Assembly (NCBI RefSeq): GCF_000691165.1 | Contig: NZ_ASJD01000004.1 | Span: 124,001 to 188,000, forward strand | Source: Bacillus safensis FO-36b | Lineage (GTDB): Bacteria; Bacillota; Bacilli; Bacillales; Bacillaceae | Reading direction: 5' to 3' | Length of the DNA: 64,000 nt | Shown here: positions 11,898-19,488 of the stretch, in pieces | Position numbering within the stretch: position 1 is the first letter of the stretch | Layout: each line of letters begins with the position of its first letter | Notes under the pieces: generated by a model | Seen by the model: the letters and a program-made list of their open reading frames with translations, nothing else | Databases searched by the model: none | What the model was told of the DNA's origin: nothing | Translations under genes and position numbers: made by a program

Positions 11898-12344
11898 ATG
11901 TATTACGGTTATTACGACTACCCGCCATATGACATGCGCCAAAACACAAGAATCATTTCAGACCTTGAAAAAGCAATCAATGGTGAATATTCTGCGATCC
12001 AATGCTACGAAAAACTTGCTCAAAGAGCAAAAACTCCTGAGGCAAAAAAAATCATTCAAGAAATACGTCAGGATGAAGTCAGACACTATCAACTATTTTC
12101 AAAGCTGTATTATTCTTTAACAGGTAAAAATCACAAACCAAGCGTAACAGAACCTTGTCCAGATCAATTTAGAGAAGGGCTTCTTTTCGCATTTAAAGAT
12201 GAACAAAGAACAGTCGATTTTTACTTAACGATATCAGATTATGTCCGGGATCAAGGAACAAAAGAGCTGATGAAACGTATCGCTCAAGATGAACAGCAGC
12301 ATGCTGTATGGTTTTTATATCTTTTAACGCACCATGTGTCTTAG
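11898..12344 (+). CDS. yhjR: ferritin-like domain protein YhjR
   Basis: A 148-residue ferritin-like four-helix protein. The N-terminus is Tyr-rich (MYYGYYDYPPYDM), as in several Bacillus spore-associated ferritin-like proteins. Di-iron ligand patterns are visible: E in NGEYSAIQCYEKLA, then EIRQDEVRH, FKDEQRTVDFY and AQDEQQHAVWF, i.e. paired ExxH-type motifs on helices. The start is ATG 11898, with AAAGGAGG at 11879-11886; an upstream in-frame ATG at 11871 overlaps that site and is unlikely. In B. subtilis yhjR lies next to addB as here. Whether it stores iron or protects against peroxide cannot be told from sequence. Confidence 0.85.
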   Translation: MYYGYYDYPPYDMRQNTRIISDLEKAINGEYSAIQCYEKLAQRAKTPEAKKIIQEIRQDEVRHYQLFSKLYYSLTGKNHKPSVTEPCPDQFREGLLFAFKDEQRTVDFYLTISDYVRDQGTKELMKRIAQDEQQHAVWFLYLLTHHVS

Positions 12345-12497
12345 ATAGTCCTATTTTAATAGGAGATCGTATGTTCCGTCAAAAAATGAAATCGGCTTTT
12401 TGTTCATTCAATCTATCAAATAAAATACTATTCTCAATAAATCCCTCATCTCTTTCACTTTTTCAAACGTGAAAACGACAATTTGATAAATAAAAAA

Positions 12498-12532
12498 ACT
12501 CCTCTGCCACAAATAGCAGAAGGAGTTTTTTC
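12498..12532. terminator. bidirectional terminator between yhjR and the DoxX gene
   Basis: Stem ACTCCTCTGC / GCAGAAGGAGT with an A-run on one side and a T-run on the other, so it can stop both yhjR (plus) and the DoxX gene (minus). Confidence 0.8.
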
Positions 12533-12540
12533 ATGATCGT

Positions 12541-12951
12541 TTAATGAAATTTTGCTTCATTGCTTTGCTGCTGATGTTTTAGCAACCCATCAATGGACAG
12601 CATCTTACTGCCGCTGAGTGTTAAATAAAGGGCCATGACAAGCAGCGATAGTTCAAATTCATAACCGCCAACAAATCCTTTAGAAAAACCAACCGTAATA
12701 ATCGCCACAGCCATAATTGGTACAAATAATGCTGCGAAAATACGTGTTCCTAGACCTAAAATCAAGGCGATACCACCGACCAGCTCAATTGTCTTTACAA
12801 TATAGGCCATAAATTCCGGTACACCGATTTGTCCAAAGAATGCCGCTGTTCCCCCCAGACCTCCTTGATATGCCTGAAGTCCGTGTAGAAAGAAGATAAT
12901 ACCTAAAATAACACGTACAAAAAGTGTTCCTATTTCTTGATTCGTTTTCAT
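12541..12951 (-). CDS. DoxX family membrane protein
   Basis: A 136-residue protein with four predicted hydrophobic helices and the DoxX signature: LFVRVILGIIFFLHG at the start, ELVGGIALILG in the middle and a small C-terminal cytoplasmic tail. Bacillus relatives (CatD/YfiD, MhqP/YdfP) are linked to quinone, catechol or thiol stress, but I cannot assign this one to a specific member. RBS AGGAGG precedes ATG 12951. It lies 57 bases downstream of the M56 protease gene on the same strand and has its own 19-bp dyad (12974-12992) that resembles the dyad upstream of the blaI-like gene. It is therefore the likely target gene of that regulator pair. B. subtilis does not, as I remember, have this module here. 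Confidence 0.85.
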   Translation of the reverse strand: MKTNQEIGTLFVRVILGIIFFLHGLQAYQGGLGGTAAFFGQIGVPEFMAYIVKTIELVGGIALILGLGTRIFAALFVPIMAVAIITVGFSKGFVGGYEFELSLLVMALYLTLSGSKMLSIDGLLKHQQQSNEAKFH

Positions 12952-12973
12952 ATAGTGATTTCCTCCTGTTTTT

Positions 12974-12992
12974 ACACTACATAATGTAATGT
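12974..12992. promoter_or_regulatory. BlaI-type operator upstream of the DoxX gene
   Basis: On the minus strand this reads ACATTACATTATGTAGTGT, a 19-bp dyad with the TACAT/ATGTA core typical of BlaI/MecI operators. It lies 22 bases upstream of the DoxX start codon. It shares its ACAYTACA/TAGTGT arms and length with the dyad at 14275-14293. Confidence 0.7.
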
Positions 12993-13008
12993 TAATAAGT
13001 AAAAAAAA

Positions 13009-13848
13009 TTAGTAATTTAGGTTAAGCATAATCATTAAGGCCACCATGAGAATGGTTGATGTGACAATGGGAATGATGGGTACATTGAAAGGAATATTGT
13101 ATGTTGGATTTAAGATCTTCTGTATTCTTAAATTCAATGCCCGATCTCCAAAGGATACCGCAAACTTCGTTTGTTTTTGAAACTGCGTTCTCTTTTTAAT
13201 CAGCTTCAAAAGGGCTTGCCCTACTCCAAGCTCAGTGCCTGTCTGCCGAATCGCATAGTCATCTGCGATCACTTCACGAAAAACGGAATAGCTTTGTCTC
13301 ATATGCTTTAACACTGGAATGTACCAAATGACTTTTGTGAGCATTGAGAATGTGAAAGCCTTTAAAGGATCATAGCTGTATTTGTGGTGTAATTCATGAT
13401 AAACAACAGCGTCAATCTCCTCTTCATCCAGCATGTCCATGAGAGACGTTGATAAGTAAACCTTTGGGTGAAGCATCCCCATGGCAAAAGCAAGCGGTTC
13501 ATGACAATGAAACACAATGATGTCATTTGCATATTTCTCAGATAAAGATTCGGTCGAGTGGTAATCGACTGCAAGCATCAGATTTTGCTTGAATTGAATG
13601 TACGTTTTGATTTGCTTCGTCATATAGAAAATCGCAAATCCCAGTGTGTAGAGGACTAAAGCATCTAGAAAATATTTCAAAGGAGTGAATCCATAGAATT
13701 CGAGAACAGACTGGCATACATGAATAAGATTATATGCTTGATTCCAGCCAAAAAAGCTTGAAAGCACGTAATAACCCATCTGATAAAAAATCGTTAAACC
13801 AATCAATATACCGCCTAAAAACAGCAGGCTCGATTTCATTTTATTCAT
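13009..13848 (-). CDS. M56 family membrane metalloprotease, BlaR1-like without sensor domain
   Basis: A 279-residue membrane protein. It has N-terminal hydrophobic helices (LLFLGGILIGLTIFYQMGYYVL and a second near residue 65), a cytoplasmic zinc protease motif VVYHELHHKYSYDPL near residue 145 (HExxH), a downstream EVIADDYA glutamate, and a C-terminal helix ending MLNLNY. It stops after the protease module and lacks the penicillin-binding sensor of true BlaR1. The start ATG 13848 overlaps the end of the blaI-like gene, with GAGGAG seven bases upstream; earlier in-frame starts lie deep inside that gene. By analogy it would cleave or destabilise the partner repressor in response to an unknown membrane signal. 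Confidence 0.85.
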   Translation of the reverse strand: MNKMKSSLLFLGGILIGLTIFYQMGYYVLSSFFGWNQAYNLIHVCQSVLEFYGFTPLKYFLDALVLYTLGFAIFYMTKQIKTYIQFKQNLMLAVDYHSTESLSEKYANDIIVFHCHEPLAFAMGMLHPKVYLSTSLMDMLDEEEIDAVVYHELHHKYSYDPLKAFTFSMLTKVIWYIPVLKHMRQSYSVFREVIADDYAIRQTGTELGVGQALLKLIKKRTQFQKQTKFAVSFGDRALNLRIQKILNPTYNIPFNVPIIPIVTSTILMVALMIMLNLNY

Positions 13849-14263
13849 TTTGCTGCTCCTCTTTTTTGGATGCCAGCCTTGCTTCAAGCACTTTGAGTAA
13901 TTCAGGGTCAGCACTTTCAATTGCATCCACCATATGATTCACTGCCAGTGGACCAAAATCGTCCATCAGCCCTTGGGTAATCCATTTTGTCTGCTCATTT
14001 AGAAATTCTTCTTTTGTTAAAATGGGATTATAAATAGATGAACGCCCTTTTGTTTTCTTCTCGACAATTCCCTTTTCGGTTAAGCGGTTCAGCACAGTCA
14101 TCACCGTGTTGAAATTAATCGGCTTCTCATCTGACAGCTTCTGCTGCACTTCTTTAATCGGCATACCCTCACCTTGATAAAGGATCTCCATAATCCTTCC
14201 CTCTAAAGGACCGAAAAAGCGATTCAAACCCTTTTCATTATATTTAAAAGAAGGAATTTTCAT
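13841..14263 (-). CDS. BlaI/MecI/CopY family transcriptional repressor
   Basis: A 140-residue winged-helix repressor of the penicillinase-repressor family: LEGRIMEILYQGEGMPIKEVQQ, then the recognition region INFNTVMTVLNRLTEKGIV and the wing KKTKGRSSIYNP. The C-terminal half should dimerise and carry the cleavage region. RBS GAGGTGAT precedes ATG 14263. It is first in a blaI-M56 pair with overlapping genes, followed by the DoxX gene. A strong promoter and a dyad covering its -10 indicate autoregulation. No beta-lactamase gene is nearby, so the regulated function is more likely membrane or redox stress via DoxX; this is inference. Confidence 0.9.
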   Translation of the reverse strand: MKIPSFKYNEKGLNRFFGPLEGRIMEILYQGEGMPIKEVQQKLSDEKPINFNTVMTVLNRLTEKGIVEKKTKGRSSIYNPILTKEEFLNEQTKWITQGLMDDFGPLAVNHMVDAIESADPELLKVLEARLASKKEEQQNE

Positions 14264-14274
14264 GTCATCACCTC

Positions 14275-14312
14275 ACACTAAGGATTGTAGTGTAATTGAA
14301 AATGATAGTCAA
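14275..14312 (-). promoter_or_regulatory. promoter with BlaI-type operator for the blaI-M56 pair
   Basis: Minus-strand -35 TTGACT (14312-14307), 17-bp spacer, -10 TACAAT (14289-14284). The dyad ACACTACAATCCTTAGTGT (14293-14275) overlaps the -10, so a bound repressor would block polymerase. The outer arms ACACTA/TAGTGT are perfect. Confidence 0.75.
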
Positions 14313-14529
14313 CAGATAACCAAAATAGGGGAAAATCGTTGCATATTACCTTGCTTCTTGGTAAAAATTACGAACCTATTTATATCAATAAGCAATCTGA
14401 TTCTCGATAAGATAATCTTATGAAATTGGTAAAAAAATTCGTATTTTATTTATAGAGACTTTTGTATTATAGTGAAGATAACAACATTTCACTTACTGAA
14501 CAAATTTATAGGAAGAAGGTTTACATGTG

Positions 14530-15675
14530 ATGAAACAAGGAAACAGCCTTCGAACCGATCTCATTTTGATCGCGATAAGCGGTTTAGGTGGATTTCTTTT
14601 GTCTTTAACAGGAATGTCTATTGGCTGGATGATCGGAACATTAATCACGGCTGCATTTATTGCCATGCGACGTCCCGCCCTGTTTCAGCGTAAAGGAAAC
14701 AACACCTTGCGTATCCACAGCAGATGGCTACTCCTTGGTCAATTTATTCTCGGAATCGAACTCGGACAGAAAATGAACATGAAAGTTCTTCATATTTTCA
14801 CTGAACATTGGCTCCCTGTGAGTTTCATGCTCGTTTTTTCTATTCTACTGGCGATGCTCTCTGGCTTTGCCTTATGGAAGCTGAGTAAAACAGATATGCT
14901 GACCAGCTTTGTCGGAACAGCACCAGGCGGTTTATCTGCTATGCCAGGGATTGCCCAAGAGGTTGGAGCAAATACAGCCGTTGTCAGTCTCGTACAAACA
15001 ACACGTGTATTAATGGTGGTACTCACCATCCCATTTACGGTGTTCTATTTAAATACAAAAAATCCAGCGGATGCAGCTGCAACCGTGCAAGGGAGCGCCT
15101 TTTCATCCGGCGTTTTCACCCTGTCAAATATCTCGTGGAGTATCGCACTTATTTTAGGTGCCTGGCTTATGTCACGCCTCGCGGTTCGTCTTCATTTCCC
15201 TGCCCCTTGGCTGATTGGCAGTATGTTAGGAGTTGCAGCTCTTCAAGTAGGTGCAGGTGCGCTCATAGGTCATGATTTGATTCCTTACTGGCCAGCACAA
15301 GCGAATATCGCGTCACAGGTATTTCTAGGTGCAACCATCGGTTCAAAAATGAATAAACAGATGTTTGTAGGGCTAAAAAACACGTTAATTGTGGCCGTCG
15401 TCAGCTCAGCTGGACTGATTGCTGCAACGGTTCTCAGTTCAATTGCCATTGCAGAGGTCACAGGCATTTCTGTCATTACAGCCATTCTTGCCTTTTCGCC
15501 TGGCGGTATTGCAGAAATGGCAACAACAGCAGTCACACTCCATGAGGACTCAACCTTTGTAGTAGCTGTACAAGTCGTTAGAATCATTCTTGTCATTGCG
15601 ATGCTGCCACCGTTTTTTCGATTCTTACATCATGTCTGGGCAAAAAGACATCCTGAATATAAAGCCGCAAAATAA
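14530..15675 (+). CDS. yhjN: AbrB-family integral membrane protein YhjN
   Basis: A 381-residue, highly hydrophobic protein of the AbrB/YhjN membrane family (two homologous halves; unrelated to the DNA-binding AbrB). The repeats show as GLGGFLLSLTGMSIGWMIG near residue 18 and VRLHFPAPWLIGSMLG in the second half. Each half has a Gly/Pro-rich loop: GTAPGGLSAMPGIAQEVGAN and AFSPGGIAEMATTAVTLHED. The substrate is unknown; family members are sometimes mislabelled ammonia monooxygenase. The start could be GTG 14527 or ATG 14530 behind GGAAGAAGG. It has its own terminator and is convergent with sipV. Confidence 0.88.
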   Translation: MKQGNSLRTDLILIAISGLGGFLLSLTGMSIGWMIGTLITAAFIAMRRPALFQRKGNNTLRIHSRWLLLGQFILGIELGQKMNMKVLHIFTEHWLPVSFMLVFSILLAMLSGFALWKLSKTDMLTSFVGTAPGGLSAMPGIAQEVGANTAVVSLVQTTRVLMVVLTIPFTVFYLNTKNPADAAATVQGSAFSSGVFTLSNISWSIALILGAWLMSRLAVRLHFPAPWLIGSMLGVAALQVGAGALIGHDLIPYWPAQANIASQVFLGATIGSKMNKQMFVGLKNTLIVAVVSSAGLIAATVLSSIAIAEVTGISVITAILAFSPGGIAEMATTAVTLHEDSTFVVAVQVVRIILVIAMLPPFFRFLHHVWAKRHPEYKAAK

Positions 15676-15714
15676 AAAAAGAGGCGCTTTGCATGTGCAG
15701 AGCGCCTCTTCTTT
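15676..15714. terminator. bidirectional terminator between yhjN and sipV
   Basis: Perfect stem GAGGCGCT / AGCGCCTC (15681-15688 and 15701-15708) flanked by an A-run and a T-rich tail. Confidence 0.88.
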
Positions 15715-16226
15715 TATTCATTCTGATTTCTTTTGACACCAACTACTTGATCCTTTGAAATCGTTCCAAAATGCCGGCTGTCGAAGCTATGTATTCGGTT
15801 ATCTCCGATCACGAAGTAATGGTTTTTTTTGATTTTATCTTGTCCTGTGATAGCTTTCAGCTGAAAATCTCCTGTCAGGACATTCCCCATTTTATGTTTT
15901 TTCTGCTCTTTTAAATAGGGTTCTTTCCATTTTTCCCCATCGACAAATAACTGATCATCTACATACTTGATCGATTCTCCTGGGAGCCCAATGACCCGTT
16001 TGATCAAAATTTGATTTTTGGGTCCGTGAAATAATACATAATCAAACCGGCTAATTTTCGTGAGTTTTGGCGAGAACTTGTTGATTAATAATTCTGTTCC
16101 ATCTGTAAATGTAGGGTCCATACTAACCCCTTCTACTTTATACTTCACAAACATGAAATTCTTTACCTGGAACAATAAGACGATGCATGTAATAATCATC
16201 AACCATAGCAATGGCTTCTTTTTCAT
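15714..16226 (-). CDS. sipV: type I signal peptidase SipV
   Basis: A 170-residue membrane-anchored type I signal peptidase that removes signal peptides from exported proteins on the outer face of the membrane. One N-terminal transmembrane helix (residues about 6-20) is followed by the catalytic serine in GVSMDPTF (Ser35), the general-base lysine in ILIKRVIGLPGE (Lys76) and the conserved GDNR box near residue 143. Length and place next to yhjE match B. subtilis SipV. Its ATG shares one base with the yhjE stop (TAATG), with GGAGG inside the end of yhjE, so the two genes are translationally coupled. Confidence 0.95.
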   Translation of the reverse strand: MKKKPLLWLMIITCIVLLFQVKNFMFVKYKVEGVSMDPTFTDGTELLINKFSPKLTKISRFDYVLFHGPKNQILIKRVIGLPGESIKYVDDQLFVDGEKWKEPYLKEQKKHKMGNVLTGDFQLKAITGQDKIKKNHYFVIGDNRIHSFDSRHFGTISKDQVVGVKRNQNE

Positions 16227-16843
16227 TAAGAGCCTCCTTTGTCCTCACGCTTGCTCATTCGAATATTCAACCTATTTTCTACTCTCTTTCCAACATACCA
16301 TAATAAAACGATAACTAGAACCGCAAAAACACTTCTTAACGGATTCTTTACTAAAGCAGAAAGATCATAACCGATAAAACTAATGATAAAGAGCATGACA
16401 CACTTACCAGCTAAAGCAGCTAATGAAAATTGCCACATGCTAATTCTTGATAAGCCTGCGACAACATTGACAGCCGCAGAAGGTGTAAAAGGAAAGCAGA
16501 GTAAAATAAATAACGGACCAAATCCCCGCTTCTCTACCCAAAGCATCAATTTCTTAATGGAAGGGTGTCTGCTGATAAAGTTCAGCATTCTCATCTGTCC
16601 AAATTTTCTGATCAGTAAAAAGACAAGAATAGACCCTGCACTTGCACCGATCCAGGTTAATAAAAAGCCTTCCCAAAGGCCGAATGCATTTGCATTGGCC
16701 ACCGCAAACGCCACAAGTGGTAAAAACGGAAGAAATGCTTCAATCAGAGGAAGCAATATAGCGACAATTGGTCCAAAAGCCTTGTAGCTTTCAAAAAATG
16801 ATGTGATATTTTCATGAGTAAATAGAGAAAGAAATGATGTCAA
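16226..16843 (-). CDS. yhjE: TVP38/DedA-like (VTT domain) membrane protein YhjE
   Basis: A 205-residue polytopic membrane protein of the SNARE-associated/VTT (TVP38/TMEM64) group. It has the loop EAFLPFLPLVAFAVANANAF near residue 34 and the conserved re-entrant region CFPFTPSAAVNVVAGLS near residue 120. The family is tied to lipid scrambling or flipping, but the function of YhjE is not known to me. I set the start at TTG 16843 (MTSFLSLFTHENI) because it has GAAGGAGTC nine bases upstream and matches the family N-terminus. The longer frame to 16945 would add a Cys-rich 34-residue leader with no plausible RBS. It forms a two-gene unit with sipV. Confidence 0.88.
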   Translation of the reverse strand: MTSFLSLFTHENITSFFESYKAFGPIVAILLPLIEAFLPFLPLVAFAVANANAFGLWEGFLLTWIGASAGSILVFLLIRKFGQMRMLNFISRHPSIKKLMLWVEKRGFGPLFILLCFPFTPSAAVNVVAGLSRISMWQFSLAALAGKCVMLFIISFIGYDLSALVKNPLRSVFAVLVIVLLWYVGKRVENRLNIRMSKREDKGGS

Positions 16844-16926
16844 CTTGTTTGACTCCTTCAAGGTTTGTCTACATTTCATTTTACATGGAAAACATAAAAA
16901 TATACAAATGAATCCCACTCGCCCCC

Positions 16927-16955
16927 TTGAGATTGTTTGACTCATTCGATATAAT
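16927..16955 (+). promoter_or_regulatory. sigma-A promoter for yhjD
   Basis: -35 TTGAGA (16927-16932), 17-bp spacer, -10 TATAAT (16950-16955). Transcription would start at about 16962, inside the adjoining LexA-type box. Confidence 0.7.
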
Positions 16956-16961
16956 AAACAA

Positions 16962-16973
16962 GAACATTTGTTC
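16962..16973. promoter_or_regulatory. LexA (SOS) box between yhjE-sipV and yhjD
   Basis: GAACATTTGTTC matches the Gram-positive LexA core GAACnnnnGTTC exactly. It lies at the predicted yhjD transcription start and in the shared divergent region upstream of yhjE. I recall yhjD/yhjE being listed as SOS genes in B. subtilis, but cannot confirm this here. Confidence 0.75.
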
Positions 16974-16999
16974 TATTCATAAAGAAAGCAGGCTTGGAC

Positions 17000-17362
17000 A
17001 TGACAAGACTATCAAGAATACAGCTTCAGATGATGGAACAGGCCATCTTTCTTCCAATGGTCATCTCCATCCTCAATCGTGACCTGACACACTTAAAACA
17101 ACATCAAACATTTAAACTAAATGAACCATACATTCAGCTTGTGACCTCTGTGTTAAAGGAAGCACAGAAAGCACTTTACGAACTGAAGCAGCATTTACGT
17201 AAAGAAAATATGAAAGTACAGCAAATTGAACACGATGAAGGATTTACAACGTATCTATTTATCATAAATGGCTATGAAGAAAAGCATAAATACTTTAATC
17301 CGCGTATACGTCACCGGGTAGAGGAACTGCTGACTGCATATTTTCTGCATCAAGCAAATTAA
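17000..17362 (+). CDS. yhjD: YhjD-like protein, function unknown
   Basis: A 120-residue, probably cytoplasmic, largely helical protein with no catalytic motif I recognise. It begins MTRLSRIQLQMMEQAIFLPM and ends in RHRVEELLTAYFLHQAN. Position opposite yhjE and length agree with B. subtilis YhjD. ATG 17000 is preferred to TTG 16994; the ribosome binding site (AAAGCAGG) is modest either way. The promoter with an overlapping LexA box suggests DNA-damage induction. The function is not known. Confidence 0.75.
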   Translation: MTRLSRIQLQMMEQAIFLPMVISILNRDLTHLKQHQTFKLNEPYIQLVTSVLKEAQKALYELKQHLRKENMKVQQIEHDEGFTTYLFIINGYEEKHKYFNPRIRHRVEELLTAYFLHQAN

Positions 17363-17393
17363 CTTCTTGCTGAAATGCGGCGCGGTACCCATG

Positions 17394-17423
17394 CAAAAAA
17401 AGCCTGCCGCGGCGGCAGGCTCC
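17394..17423 (-). terminator. terminator of the LytR-CpsA-Psr gene
   Basis: Perfect stem AGCCTGCC / GGCAGGCT with a seven-T run on the minus strand; it could also slow yhjD transcripts. Confidence 0.85.
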
Positions 17424-17430
17424 TTCTTAT

Positions 17431-18384
17431 TTATGATAATTCAAGCTGTTTTCTCAGCTCTGTTCTAACTTCTTCTAATCCTGGTCCATCTAACTCAAAG
17501 TAATACACATTCCCAGGCTGATAATCATGGCCCTTTAGCTGAATCGTATCCACTGATTTCAATGAGCTCAGTAATGGAAAAAGACCGATGAACTGTTTCA
17601 TGGAAAGGTTGGTTGAGACATTATCACCAAGCGTATCAATGATGTTGTCGTATGACGGGATCGAAGAAATCGATTTAGATTTTTCAAAGATGGCTTGAAG
17701 TGCTTCCATTTGGCGCTTTCCGCGCATGAGATCACTATCAGCCTTTCTCGTTCTCACAAAGGCTAAAGCTTCTTCGCCATTCAGTCTATGAGTGCCTGTT
17801 TGCACTTGAACTTTTCCCTTTGAATCCTTTTCCATCTGTTTTGCGATGCTTTCATCTTCAATCGTTACGTCAATTCCATTTAGCTCATCCACAATGTCTT
17901 GAAACGCCTTAAAGTTCCCTGAAATCACATAGTCTACAGGAATGTTCAACAAGTTTTCGACCGTTTTGACTGACAAATCTGCACTCCCAAACGCATGGGC
18001 GTGAGCAATTTTATCATATCCTCTTCCCGGTATATCTACATAAGAATCACGAGGAATACTGAGAAGCTTAATGGTTTTGTCTGTTCGGTTCACCGCCGCC
18101 AGTAAGACCGCATCACTTCTTGCTTCATCTACCGTTTCACCTGGACGGCTGTCAATTCCAAGCAGCAGCACCGAAAAGCTGTCCTTTCCTGGATCAAAAG
18201 CTTTCACACGCTTTTGCGAGGTGTCTCCTCTTTCTAATGATACTTGCGCCTTATTCGACGCTTTTGAAATTTTATAGTATGCGTATCCAGTCACGGACAC
18301 TGCCATCACCATGACAAATGCCATGATAAACAGCACGGCTTTTACCCAAGGCCTTAGTCTTCTTTTTGATCTTTTTTCCTTCAT
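17431..18384 (-). CDS. LytR-CpsA-Psr family cell-wall glycopolymer ligase
   Basis: A 317-residue LCP protein. It has a basic N-terminus, one membrane helix (residues about 14-35) and an extracellular LCP domain. Conserved residues are visible: LLLGIDSRPGE near residue 73, ARSDAVLLAAV, LLSIPRDSYVDIPG with the family arginine, KIAHAHAFG, and FVRTRKADSDLMRGKRQ near 212. These enzymes transfer undecaprenyl-linked polymers such as wall teichoic acid to peptidoglycan. It belongs to the TagT/U/V group, but I cannot say which is closest. It is monocistronic with its own terminator. As I recall, B. subtilis has no LCP gene at this site, so it may be an additional paralog. Confidence 0.9.
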   Translation of the reverse strand: MKEKRSKRRLRPWVKAVLFIMAFVMVMAVSVTGYAYYKISKASNKAQVSLERGDTSQKRVKAFDPGKDSFSVLLLGIDSRPGETVDEARSDAVLLAAVNRTDKTIKLLSIPRDSYVDIPGRGYDKIAHAHAFGSADLSVKTVENLLNIPVDYVISGNFKAFQDIVDELNGIDVTIEDESIAKQMEKDSKGKVQVQTGTHRLNGEEALAFVRTRKADSDLMRGKRQMEALQAIFEKSKSISSIPSYDNIIDTLGDNVSTNLSMKQFIGLFPLLSSLKSVDTIQLKGHDYQPGNVYYFELDGPGLEEVRTELRKQLELS

Positions 18385-18489
18385 CCTTTCCGAACCCTCA
18401 CTCTATCTTAGTCTATCAATGTAGGTTCCACTATAACATATTTTGATGAAAGTTTCCTGCACGCAACATATTTTTATGAATCCACAATA

Positions 18490-18517
18490 AAAAAGCCGCT
18501 CAAGATGAGCAGCTTTC
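18490..18517 (-). terminator. terminator of the siderophore importer operon
   Basis: Stem AGCtGCTC / GAGCgGCT followed by a T-run on the minus strand, just after the yclQ-like stop. Confidence 0.78.
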
Positions 18518-18522
18518 GTTCA

Positions 18523-19467
18523 TTATTTTTGGCTAATACCTTGTTTTACTTCACCAATCATGGCAGATAATGATTCAAGCCCGCCGCCGGATAGATACCA
18601 CATGTCAGAGTTCAAATACACCACATGGTTGTTTTTGATCGCTTTGACTGATTTCACGTAATCATTCTCAACAAGCTGTTTCGCAGACGTTTCTTCTCCG
18701 ATCGCTGCGCCTCGATCAACGACAAATAGATAGTCTGGGTTCGTTTTGACCATGTATTCATACGAAATGCTTTGACCGTGTTTATCAGATGGCTCAAGCT
18801 TTTGATCTGCCGGTGTGATACCAAACACATCGTGGATGAGACCGTATCTTGACTTAGGTCCGAACGCTGTCATTTTGCTGTCGTTCGCCATGATCACCAG
18901 CCCTTTTTTCTTTAACTCTTTTGCTTCTTTCTTTAAAGCATCCACTTTTTGATCAATGGCTGCAAGTTCTTCTTTAACTTTGTCTTCTTTATCAAAAACC
19001 TTGCCTAAAGTTTTGGCATTCTTTTTAAATGATTCCATATAATTGGCATTGTCTACATCCATATAAATCGTAGGGGCAATATTAGAAAATTCATCGAATG
19101 CATCTGCTTGACGGTGCTGGATAATGATTAAATCCGGCTTAATTTCTGCAATTTTTTCAAAGTTCGGCTCTTTTAATCCGCCGACATTTTCATATTTGTC
19201 TCCTTCATATTTTGATAAATATTTAGGCACCGCTTGTTTCGGTAAAGCTGTTACATTCACACCTATTTTGTCTAAAGTATCAAGACTTCCCATATCAAAC
19301 ACGACCACTTTTTTCGGGTTTTTCTTGATCTTTACACCATCTTTATTCAGCATGTCTTTTACCGTCACAGTTTCTTCTTTAATTCCTTCTGTTTGTCCTT
19401 GATTTCCGCAGCCAGCGAGTACCACGATCGCTGTTAATACAGTCATTATCCATATCCATTTTTTCAT
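18523..19467 (-). CDS. yclQ: siderophore-binding lipoprotein, YclQ/FatB type
   Basis: A 314-residue substrate-binding lipoprotein of a class III (helical backbone) iron ABC importer. A signal peptide with lipobox VLAGC (Cys20) is followed by two lobes: KKVVVFDMGSLDTLDKIGV near residue 53, then EKIAEIKPDLIIIQHRQ and, in the second lobe, NDSKMTAFGPKSRYGLIHDVFG. The ALPKQAVPKYLSKYEG stretch is typical of the YclQ/FatB/FpuA group that binds petrobactin and related catecholates. Gene order permease-permease-ATPase-binding protein equals yclNOPQ of B. subtilis. It is last in a Fur-boxed operon. Confidence 0.9.
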   Translation of the reverse strand: MKKWIWIMTVLTAIVVLAGCGNQGQTEGIKEETVTVKDMLNKDGVKIKKNPKKVVVFDMGSLDTLDKIGVNVTALPKQAVPKYLSKYEGDKYENVGGLKEPNFEKIAEIKPDLIIIQHRQADAFDEFSNIAPTIYMDVDNANYMESFKKNAKTLGKVFDKEDKVKEELAAIDQKVDALKKEAKELKKKGLVIMANDSKMTAFGPKSRYGLIHDVFGITPADQKLEPSDKHGQSISYEYMVKTNPDYLFVVDRGAAIGEETSAKQLVENDYVKSVKAIKNNHVVYLNSDMWYLSGGGLESLSAMIGEVKQGISQK

Positions 19468-19488
19468 ACGTAATCACCTCTTCATTTT

